21,020 nucleotides of DNA, taken from Seminavis robusta (Eukaryota; Bacillariophyta; Bacillariophyceae; Naviculales; Naviculaceae). The notes under the pieces were generated by a model. The model was not told the origin of the DNA, made no database searches, and was given only the letters and a program-made list of their open reading frames with translations. The position numbers and the translations under genes are program-made. Position 1 is the stretch's first letter, and the number at the start of each line of letters is the position of its first letter. Of the stretch, positions 8,283-18,126 are shown piece after piece. Location of the stretch: contig CAICTM010001897.1 in assembly GCA_903772945.1 (NCBI GenBank), positions 1 through 21,020 on the forward strand, read 5' to 3'.

Positions 8283-11200
8283 ATGTCCAAGAACAACAAT
8301 GGATCGATGCAACTACAACAGGCCACGGTCTCTCCCAAAGGAGGGCGTAGGACCACCTCTTGGTTCCAGAGTATTCGTGGCTTGGTCCTACTCATGGTCT
8401 TTGGATCCCTAGCAGTGGTGACGTTTTTCCAAATGAAATTCTACAAGGGTCTCTCGTGGGAAGAACTGCAAAATCCAACCGAATTTGATGTGGCTGTGGA
8501 CGTTGCTTCTAGTACCAAACTTGCTGCTCAAGAACGACCGCCCAAAGTGTTGGCCAGGATTGACAAGGCAGGAGTTCACAAAAACGCGGCAGGTGAAATT
8601 TCCACTACTACCACCGAGACTGCTGAAATGTCTGCAGATGATAATACTGATAATGAGGAACGAGATGATTCACGTGACGAAATCCCATCCGCTCGAGATC
8701 GACCGCCAATGCTGTTGGCCAAAATTGACAAGTCAGGAGTCGTACATCGAAATAACTTTTCCGACACAGAGACGGATAGTATCGTTGACAATCCACTGCC
8801 ACCTTCGGCTCAAAAACGACGGAAAGAACCACCCACAAAAATCGCCTACGCCTTTTTTCTAGGAGGAATACCACCGCCTTCCAACACTTCCATGACACTC
8901 CAACCGGCTTTGGGGCGGCGGGGAAAAGGAGGGCCCTTGACGACACCCCGATATGCCTATCGAGGTCTCTTGTACAATATACTAGTGTCGGTCAAAATAC
9001 TACGAGATGCTGGATCCAAGGCGGATTTTGTGCTCTTGGTACAAATGACCGAGCCCGATGTGGTTTTGCCAGATCAAGATGTACGACTCATTCGTCAAAT
9101 GGGCATCATCCTCAAGTATTGTCCACCACCCTACGATGCCGTTAATGAAATCAGTACCATCCCCGTCGAAAAGTTTCGAATCTTGGATCTGGTAGACTAT
9201 GCCCGAGTGCTGTACATGGATGCCGACATTACACCCCGCTGCAATTTGGACTACCTCATGGAACTCAGCATCCAGGGCGTGCTACGCGACAATGTCATTG
9301 TCAGCATTGGCGATACACCGGCGTCGTCCAAAATATTTGTCTTGACTCCGGGACCGGGGAAACTGTGGAATCTGGCCAAACTCATCCCTCCGCATGCCAG
9401 TTCGCAAGGGATTCGTCATGGCTTTCGAGCCGAACGGGGATGGGGAGATGGACCATATGCTTGGCGTGCCATTGATCAGGGATCCGGAAAATACTTGAAT
9501 TTCCCCGGGGCCAATAATGATCAAGGATTGTTGTTTCAACATACGGTAAGTGGAAAAACAGTGGTGGATGCGTCTGTGGGTGTGAGTGTGGGTGTCTCAG
9601 CATTGTTTCTCCTTGCATGCCGGACGGTTTCTACAGAAACACTCTGCTCGCAGTGTATCCATCATTCGAGGTAATGTCATTGAACACTGGTCGCCTTCTC
9701 CTCCCATTGAAAATTCAACCATGGGAAGCAGATACGAAAGCACGTTTTATTGGTGGTCGCAAACAACAGTGGCCAGGGTGAACAAGCCAACCAACAATAC
9801 GCTAAAAGAGTTCTCTTGTTCAAGGGGATTAGGGGACACAACAGATCATCAGAACCCCTGGGAAATATCACCTCCGGGCGTCGCACCGTATCAAGATATT
9901 ATTCAATGGGGATCACGAAAAGGGCTCGATTATCCATGGAACAGGGAAATGGCCCCAGGAATAGATGCAACATCGAGTCCCAACAATGACTGGTTCCGTG
10001 TTTTGCGACAGTTGGATGGTGAACTACAGATTGGCCTGGGTTTGCACCAAAGTAATGTGACGGTATCCACTGGAAAATGGAAACATGTGCCCTCGAGGAC
10101 TTCCTCGCCGTTTGATCCCATGTGGAGCGAGGATGCAAAGGCACTACGGCAATGGGCGAATCGACTTGTGGATACTTCTACCGTGTATCTACCATGGAGA
10201 CCACCGGTTGTACAAGAGGTCATGGACGAGGATCCAACGAGTCTAAGGACCCAATGTCAGTGTCCAAAGACCATGCCGACGGATCTGTGCTCCACTTCTA
10301 GCAATGTGACCATTGAGGATTGGCTCAGTGAAAGAGTCCCATATTATCTCTCTAAACAACGACCGCTCTGCCCGAGAGCAGCACGCCATACAATTCACGT
10401 GGTTCTTCCTTTCTACAATAAACCGCTGGAGACAATGCAACAATCCATTTGCTCCGTGGCATGTCAGCACTATCCAGTCGCAAAAGTAATGATCTACGCC
10501 TTCGATTATGGGTCGAAGCAGAACGAGGCCACTAGCATTAAGGATCTCAATCTGGACAGTGGGCATAATAACGTGCTCGAATTCAAACCGGCAAAGATCA
10601 AATTACATGGCAAATTTGGTGGTGTCTCAAACGAGAACGAGTTAAACGATCACGCCAAGGAAAAGTTTCTGCATTACATGTCAACCTACCAAACAGCAAA
10701 GGCTGGCCCTTCCTTGGTTCGAGTGCGATTTCGAACCCCGATCGATCCTGGTGGTTCGATCTTTTGGGCTCTTCGAATGGTCCAGAATTACGCTGGTCCA
10801 AATGATATCATGATGGTCCTGGAAGGCCAGCTTGTAATGACGAATGCCCTTGAAACAATCAACGAAAAGTTTGTTTCCGAAGGGGCAATCTTAACGTATG
10901 GGTCCTATGACGACAAGAATGCGGACCCCAGCTCCGACATTGACAGAGACTTTTTTGAATCGAACAAGTTTCAACCCCGCAAAAAGAAACCGAAATGGTG
11001 CTTCGGGGGGCCGTGGAGTTTCAAAACCCACTTGCTCCAAGATGTTTCCATCCAGGATTTCACCCACAAGAGCGGCGAATGGTTGATAGAACCGGCAAAT
11101 CGTGGCTACTTTCTCCGAATGCTGGATAGGGCAAAGATGGATCGGTTGGGATTCATCTCGCAGCCAATCGCACGGCGATATGAACCCCTGCCGTCGAGGG

Positions 11201-13245
11201 AGTCCCATGCCCATTTCAAGCAGATCATGAGCCTGGAATCCTCTTCTCGATGGAACAGCCCAACGACGATGATTATGTTGCAACCCAGAAGCGCTGATTT
11301 ACTGAGTCGGCAGCTGGAGTGGCTTCAGGGTCAGACAATCGCTCAGAAGAGAATGATCAAACTTCACCTGCTGAAGGAGAATACCGATGACTCTACTTGG
11401 GTGGATGACACTGTCGAAAGTTTCAAGCAAACCCAGAAGGCGCGTTTCAATGGCTATCAAACAATGCGTGTAACTGTCGCGAGCACTGAGGGCCAATTGA
11501 ACACGTTTGCAAGGTTTCATTACGTTCGAACTCTTCGATCACAAGAAAAGCTGGACACCGTCATCTTTCTAGACAACGACCAGTACTGGTCATCAAGTTT
11601 CATCGAGATTCTAAAGAAGAAACACCAACCGAAGACGATCACCGCTTGGTACGGCAAGACCTTCACTAGACACCACGAGAAAACTGGCGTCGCAGAGTTG
11701 ACGAACTCAAAGCTGACGGAGAAACATTTAGCTGCAGGAACCTTTTCCAAAGGAGAAAAGGAGATCTCATTCACCGTTAGTCAGCTCGGTGGAGTCATTT
11801 TCGACTCGAACCTATGGCTGATGGATCATCTGTTTCAATTTGAAGAGAACTTTAGAGATTACGCGGACGCCGATGCCGTATGGGTAGCTTTTGTCATGGA
11901 TGCGTTGCTCGGGTGGGACCAACGAAGACTTTTTGCGTCCATGCCGCCATTGGTTTCCCTCTCCAGATGTGAAAGAGACCTCGAATATAAGGCTAGGTTT
12001 TGTTCTCGATTGCCGCAAGATGTCGAGCATTTCCTGCCTGCTGAAACCGCTGACGTTGGAAGCAGTGAACCTCCCGAATCAGCAGTTGAGGCTTTGGAGT
12101 CTGACTTTTTTGCAAAACTCCAAACAGAATTGCACTGGAACGTGATTCGACCACATTCACTCCCTCCATTGATTTCTGACGACGAGTTGTCAGGAGGTCC
12201 CAGGGAAGCAGGAAATGGGGATGAAAAGAGAAAGAGAGCTTTCGTATGCATCACTGGTCAACTTGAGCGAGTGGAGCTAGAGAACAAGATCCGCAACGTG
12301 TTCCAGCCTCTTCAGAAAATCGGATGGAAGATCGACCTGGCTCTTGCATTGAGCGCCGGAGAGGCAAGATTCACCAACACCAATACGAAAAAATCCAATT
12401 TTCCTTTCTACACGAGTTTCGAACAAGCAGTGAGCGACCTCACAAAGCACAAAATCAACGTAGTGACCCGAGACGGGCCGCACAAACCTTGGGCGAACCC
12501 GTCCGTGAGCAAAGACTATGTAAATATCTTACACGGAGGGCAAAAACATCACCGCAGCTACGAGGATCAAATCGTTAGAGCCAAGAACCACATGAGAATC
12601 TTCGACAGTTATCACAAGTGCTTGGAACACGCCGATGCCGCAGCTGCCAAGGCATCAAGTACACTCGAAGCCTACTATGATGCGATTATCAGGATTCGTG
12701 AAGACATCGGTTTCAAGGCCCCTCTTGATGGCACAAAATCAAAACGAAAGGCGCTCTTCGATGTTACTTTTCCACCTCCCCAGGGAAGCATCATTGTCAC
12801 AAAATGCCGCAGCTGGCTTGGCATGAACGACCGATTTGCCATTGTCGCTCCCGATATTGCACGAGCGGTAAGTTGTTGTGGGTGTCGACAACTTCCATTG
12901 TGTCTTCCACAGGCCAGGTTTCTCACTGAGCGTACGCTTACACCCTCTAATCTTGCACTGACTTTGGATTGACAGTACTTTCAGCGACCACTGGATATTA
13001 TGCGTCAGGGCAAGGTTTATGACCCTCATGCAGTTCGCAACCCAGAGTCGCTTCTACTCTATATATACAGCCTTGTAAAGTTCAAAGTGCTGGGACATCA
13101 AGACTTGCATGGGTTGCGACGGATGTACAAGAAGGCGAATGGAGAAGCCGTGTTCAATAAAGATGATACTAGTTCGTTTGAAAGGTGCCCAAAGCCAGAG
13201 CCCTACCGTGAGAGGTTTCGGCAGCTATATGGCTGGGCTCTTTAA
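8283..13245 (+). CDS. Four-module glycosyltransferase-like type II membrane protein, 1587 aa
   Basis: Exons 8283-9545, 9637-12867 and 12976-13245; introns of 91 and 108 bp are phase 0 with GTAAGT donors and CAG acceptors. Residues 1-32 are basic and cytosolic, 33-51 are a signal anchor, and 52-180 form a stem with two imperfect RPPxxLAxIDKxGV repeats. Module 1 (~185-560) is GT8/glycogenin-like, with YMDADITPRCNLDYL carrying the metal-binding DAD (313-315) and a later NNDQGLLFQ. Module 2 (~674-960) is GT2-like, with HVVLPFYNKPLETMQQSI, but EGQL (817-820) stands where DGDD is expected. Module 3 (~962-1260) has IFLDNDQYW (DND 1067-1069) and WYGKTF, seen in other algal glycosyltransferases. Module 4 (~1288-1587) has FVCITGQLERVE, IIRIREDIGF and GMNDRFAIV, like DUF7796-type predicted glycosyltransferases. 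The likely site is the Golgi or ER lumen, and the substrates are unknown. The exon joins preserve sensible sequence. Module assignments are by motif only, strongest for module 1. Confidence 0.85.
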
Positions 13246-13306
13246 AATGGGACATTGCACTAATGATAGATTTAATGTATAGGGAATAGGAGCTGCAGCT
13301 AGAGCG
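13246..13306. other. 61-bp intergenic gap between convergent genes
   Basis: The glycosyltransferase stop codon (13243-13245) and the VPS34 stop codon (13307-13309 on the minus strand) face each other across 61 bp. Both transcripts must therefore end here or overlap at their 3' ends. Confidence 0.9.
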
Positions 13307-16300
13307 TCAACGACGAGCTACCGCCAATGAATGCAAGACGTCCATCACTCGAGGGGCGAGAGCAGACAAACAATCGTTGATCTGTCCAATGAAGAAGCGT
13401 TCTGCTTGTTCATCCGTCAGCTCCAGACGGAACCGCTCTTCTACCTTTGCAATTACACCTTCGGCATCCGCAGAAGGGTTGTTGGACAAGTCTTCAATGC
13501 CCGCATCACTCATGAGATGTAGCAGATTCAAAATGAGCCCTGCACTCTTTCGAAGTGCGTTGAAAGCTTGGCATGCCAAAGAACAGAACTGCCGATATTC
13601 GCTCGATTCCAAGCCTCCCATTCCCTCGACCATCTTTACTCGAAACAGAGAACCCAACAGGAACGGACATTTATTCATTTGTGAGCCCAGCGCTGGAAGT
13701 AAACGATTCAAATCAGATTGGCATGACGTACCTCGCGAGTTAAGCGGAAAGCGGGTGGAAGTGGCTTGGGATCCCGACCAAGGATGAAGCCAAAGTCAAT
13801 GTGAAAGAAATGTCCCGATGAGTCCAACAAAATGTTGTCCAAGTGTCTGTCTCCCACAGCAAGCAGATATGTGATGACGCAATAGCCGGCAACAGAGCGC
13901 AGATAGGTAGACATCACATCAGGTCTGACATCGTACTTTGCACCCTTTTGGGGAGCAATCTCTTGAAAGAATTGCAGAACGGACCCGTATTTGGATAAGA
14001 CTTGAGAGATTGGCATGGACCCGTCCACAAATTCAACCAAGCCAGAGGTGGGTGACATTGCAATGATACTATATGGCGAGAGACAGAGGTTCAGAGCTGC
14101 TCGTTTCAGCAGCCCATCCATCAGCTGAACCAGCATAATAACCAGTTGATCCTGTCGCAAGTCATCGCCTGTCTTGACAATCACTTTGAAATGGGAAAGG
14201 TGATCCAAAGTTCCAATGTTGTTGGGGCTTCCACGTGCCGACGAAGGTGTATTGCTAGCAGGAGCACCTCCAAGATCGGCTTCTCCAATCATCGGGAGAG
14301 TTGTTTCAACGTGGAAATCAACCAGGGCTGGATACAAGGCCGATTTGAACATTTTCGCAGTGTCTGGTTTGACTCCGTTCACAAAGACATGCGGCGCTGA
14401 TGGCAATGGAACGGGGTCTCGATGGGGGTTCCTATCGTAGCCTTCAGAGGACAGAAGAGACTGCAACTGTGCTTCTTTGACATCTTTCTTCCCTCTAACA
14501 TCGCGGCACTTCATTTGAAGAGCCATTAGTCCACTAATGAACTCATCTTGTTCCACAAGAATGTCCCAATATGTCCTAGGTTGTGCATGCTTTTTGGATC
14601 GATCTCCACCCGGCCCACTCTCTGATGATCCCCGCAGGGACGATCCAAGCTTGGAGGACACTGTGGATGAGACAGAACTAACAATTGCCTTGAATTTGGA
14701 CGATGATTTGGAATCACCGCCTCCTCCTGAGGACGAACCCAGCATTTCTGTATTGGCAGCGGAATGCGATGCATAGGTTTCTGACAATCTTGCCTTTAAA
14801 GCTGAGAAGACTTCTTGATATCTGGCCCCGTGCGTAGGATCCTTGAGCTCAACCTTCAAATACCAATATAGATAATTCGCGAGCTGCAAGTTTCCAGCAG
14901 CACGTCCAATCAAGAATGATGCCAGGGAAGAAATCTTGGAAGATGAATTGTTGTTGTTTTCGGCAGCACCCCCTTTTCGACCTGTTGTGGGTGTTCTCAT
15001 GTTGGTTTCGTACTTGAGCGCTTGAACCAGCTGCAGCAAATAAAGTCGTAGCTCCACATCTGGAGCCGTGGCCAATGTATCAATGGCATATGTCCTGACG
15101 AGGTTTGTTTGGAAGGCCACATGCTTGCCGAGCAACTTGAGCGCATCTGGGATATCCAGTCGCCTCCACTGCTCCAAAAGTTCTGCCGCTTGCACCACTT
15201 CACTTTCTACGGTCCAGTCCACAGCCAACAAGAATTTGGTGAGTGCTCGCTGATTGTCCACCAAACTGAATCGGAATCTCCAGAGTAGATCCTTTTCTTC
15301 TCGTGTCGGGTGATGGGACGGTGAAGCAATGATGGTTGCCAATCGATCCCGTTGTTCTCGGTCTGGTTTGAGTGCTGGATCCACCAATCCCCGCAGCAAA
15401 TCATGTGCCAGAGTGCGATACTTGTCTTCGACAGGATTGTCCATTTCATTTTCATAATCCACATAGTTGACAAGTTGCAACGGATGAAACTGTGTTTTTG
15501 TTTCGTTATTGTCAGGTGCAGCTGCAACACTTTTTCGATAGAGAGACAAGTCCAGCGCTGACACGGCACCGGATGCGGATTGTTGCGGTACTGGATAGAA
15601 ACTCTCCTCGTGCATGACGGGTACATCAAAGACTGGAAACTCCACAATCAATTTCCATTTCGCTGCCGAGTTGTTGTCACAGGCACTGTTTGTTGTTTTG
15701 GAAGCCGAGGCAATCACAGTGTGGCAGTATTCTTTGCTGATGGCATCCAACCAGGAAGTGCTTTGCACACGGCCAAAAACTTTGCGATTATCGGCTGCTG
15801 TGGCTGCCAGTGATCCTGACCGTGAGGATTCTAAACTTTCCAATTTATCTAGCATCATGGATGCCTTCCAAACAGCATCTTCTTCGTGATCTGACGACTC
15901 GGTTGGGATATTAGTAGTAGTGCTGTTGTTGCTTTGATGGGACGGATCTTCCACCATATCCAGCAGAATCAAGCCGGTGGACAATCTGCCATGTTGGGAA
16001 AAGAACTGCATTTTCGCCTGGCTGAGACGTTGTCCCGTGTGATCAATCATTTCGAACAATAGGTAGGCATCTCGCGGCAAATCTCGCCATCGCACGGGTA
16101 CTTGGACGACATGATTCCAGATACAATCATGACTTGCTTCTGCCACAGAGGGTGGCTTGGGTACCACGCCTGTCTCTGATTTCTGTCGCAAAAACACATG
16201 CGCACTGGGAGTGGTAGATGAGATGGCTACCAACGGAATGCCGCCAGCACCATGGACCGTTGTTCGGATCTTCCACTCTTTTGGTTTTTGTCTGTCAAAC

Positions 16301-16425
16301 AATCGGTTGTTCAGTGAAGCATGAGATGACCGTACCAGCAAGCTAACATGGGACGTTTGCGCCAGCGACGCATGCGGCATCCAGGTAACATTGACCCATG
16401 TATCTTCGGGGGTAGACATCATCAT
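13307..16425 (-). CDS. VPS34: Class III phosphatidylinositol 3-kinase VPS34, 1006 aa, one intron
   Basis: Exon 1 is 16425-13732 and exon 2 is 13633-13307, with a 98-bp intron (GTACGT donor, AAAG acceptor, phase 0) joining TRE to MVEGMGG. The enzyme phosphorylates phosphatidylinositol to PI3P on endosomal and autophagic membranes, normally with VPS15 and Beclin. Order of domains: C2-like region (~30-320), helical PIK domain (~340-545), a Ser/Gly-rich insert (~555-620), then the kinase. The kinase shows VKTGDDLRQDQL (~750), the catalytic loop GDRHLDN (D859), HIDFG (D877) and the activation loop ILGRDPKPLPP, the class III signature that restricts the substrate to PI. The C-terminal part of the kinase domain is in exon 2. 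An in-frame TAG at 16438-16440, four codons upstream, supports this start. At 1006 aa it exceeds yeast and human VPS34 by over 100 residues, through low-complexity inserts. Confidence 0.95.
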
Positions 16426-16893
16426 CGTTCTACGGTTCTATCTGCCGAGTTTACCTCCGGTTGGGTAGCATAGATGTGTCGTGGTCGTCGAAGCGATCCG
16501 TCGATCCGTTTCTTGTTTCATAGAAGCCATCAGAGCGGCAGCGATTGCAACTAAAGTTGACGAGGTGCATCTGTCTCTGACCGCATGATTCGATTCATCA
16601 TTCTCATGATCAGGAGGCGGCAATCATTCGGACAGAGGAAGTTGCAGATTGCGGGAGAACTGAAGGATAGATATGAAATCCCTAGCTAGAAGTATACCGA
16701 TACCTTTAATTAATAAGGGAATCTAGCTAGCTAACTAGGTAGCTAGCGGCTCAAGGCACATTAGAAAGCATCGGTGTAGTGGCGTCTTGTAGCGCATTGG
16801 CGGCACTGTTTGCGGGCAGGCAATCCCAAATGGCTCTTTGAAGGGACATAGTCAAAGCTGCATTCGTCTCGTCCAAGCGACCAAGATCACTGG
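16426..16893. other. Divergent intergenic region between VPS34 and the TPR array
   Basis: No gene is supported. A short minus-strand open frame (16438-16623) ends in TAG just ahead of the VPS34 ATG and in the same frame. If transcribed, its internal ATG would act as an upstream ORF. An inverted repeat at 16682-16730 is listed separately. Confidence 0.5.
16682..16730. repeat. Inverted repeat of GCTA-rich arms around an AT-rich loop
   Basis: CTAGCTAGA (16682-16690) and TCTAGCTAG (16722-16730) are perfect 9-bp inverted arms around a 31-bp loop. The loop itself holds a smaller CCTT/AAGG pairing around TAATTAAT. Further CTAG/GCTA units follow to about 16747. It could be a decayed MITE end pair or a hairpin. 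Confidence 0.5.
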
Positions 16894-17871
16894 ATGAAGA
16901 CAGACGCGTATGCAGCAACGTGGGCACTCAAAGGAGAGCTCTGTGTGCGTTGTCATTGTTTTGGATGCTACCTCACCAAAAATGAACGTCTACTTCTGTG
17001 CTGTGAAGGCACCTTTTTGCCTGCCTGCTGGTGCGACGGACAGATGGACCACCTACAACAACATTGCAGGTTGCTGAAGAATATGGGTGACTATGAAGGC
17101 GCTTTGGCAAATAGCAAGGAAGGTATTGCAATTCAAGAGCCGTTATTGGGCAAGAATCATCCTGATGTGGCAACAACCTACTACAACATTGCTGCTCTTT
17201 TGGATGACATGGGTGACTATGAAGGTGCCTTGGCAAAGTACAAAGAGTGTCTTGCCATTTTTGAATCAGCATTGGGTGAGGATCATCTCTCAGCGGCAAG
17301 CACCCACAACAATATTGGGCTTGTACTGAAGAATATGGGTGACCATGAAGGTGCATTGTCAAAGTACAAGGAAACTCTTGCCATCCAAGAGGCAGTATTG
17401 GACAAGGATCATCCTGATGTGGCATGCAGTTACAACAATATTGGTTCAGCAGTGCAGCATATGGGTGACTATGACAGTGCTTTGGCAAATCACAAGAAAG
17501 CTCTTGCCTCTAGATTGTCAGTATTGGGCAAGGATCATCATGATGTGGCAAGTAGCTACAACAATATTGGGCTTGTTCTGTGGAAGATGGGTGACTTTGA
17601 AGGTGCACTGCCGAAGTACAAGGAATGCCTGCCATTCAATTGTCAGTAGCTACTGGGCAAAGATAGTCCTGATGTTGCACTGACCTACCACCACATTGGT
17701 TCTGTATTGTTTAGGATGGGTGACTATGAAGGTGCTCTGGTGAATTTCAAGGAAGCTCTTGCCATTCAGGAGCCAGAACTGGTAGCAGATCATACCAACA
17801 CGAAGGCGACCTTGGACTACATTGAAATTGTCAAGTCAAAGTTGGTAGACATGCCACCATCAGGCAGCTAA
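16894..17871 (+). pseudogene. Kinesin-light-chain-type TPR repeat protein, disrupted
   Basis: From 17083 onward the frame encodes six 42-residue tetratricopeptide repeats of the kinesin light chain / NPHP3 type, each beginning MGDxxxAL and carrying DHPDVA and TYNNIG-like elements. Unit starts are 17083, 17209, 17335, 17461, 17587 and 17716. TPRs of this kind are protein-protein interaction surfaces. The frame is broken by TAG at 17647-17649. The sequence around it fits a lost T after CCT (~17627) and a 4-bp gain near 17650, which together give the single 129-bp spacing and return to the original frame. That frame then runs to TAA at 17869-17871. Upstream, TACAACAACATTGCAGG (17053-17069) belongs to a further repeat in another frame, so a second single-base lesion lies near 17070. 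The leader from 16894 is not TPR-like and may not be real coding sequence. A sequencing error or an unusual intron cannot be excluded. Confidence 0.7.
17083..17841 (+). repeat. 126-bp tandem repeat encoding TPR units
   Basis: Six units are phased at exactly 126 bp, apart from one 129-bp step between units 5 and 6. Similarity at DNA level is high (ATGGGTGACTATGAAGGTGC recurs almost unchanged), which indicates recent expansion or gene conversion. Confidence 0.9.
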
Positions 17872-18126
17872 ATACGGTAGCCAGGTGACTTTGATTTCTA
17901 CTGGTAGCTAAGTCTAGGTTGCTGTCTGGATGTTACAGTAGTACCAGTATTTTGCCAGCCCAACATCAGCTATTACGGTAGTAGCTTGGCACAACATGTT
18001 GCTTTCTGCAGTGTCCCGTCCCGTCCCGGTACCGTCACACCAACATGAAGTTCTGAGTCTTTACAGCTTTGCAGGCCATAAACGGATGAAGCAAACTCAC
18101 TTGAAGCCTCCAAAGAAACATTGACC
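17872..18126. other. Short intergenic region with (GTCCC)x3
   Basis: No gene. GTCCC is repeated three times at 18013-18027 and runs into CCCGGTACCG, about 100 bp upstream of the next start codon. GGTAGC-like hexamers recur through 17877-17990. Confidence 0.6.

Noticed and set aside
9586..9636. Apparent upstream extension of the large glycosyltransferase frame
   Set aside because: This segment lies inside the 91-bp intron 9546-9636. Splicing joins QHT to KHSARSV without it.
13331..13787. Plus-strand frames overlapping the VPS34 C-terminus
   Set aside because: They are antisense to well-conserved kinase exons and have no recognisable content.
16973..17488. 171-codon minus-strand frame opposite the TPR array
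   Set aside because: It is antisense to the 126-bp repeats and merely repeats with them. The sense strand encodes clear TPRs.
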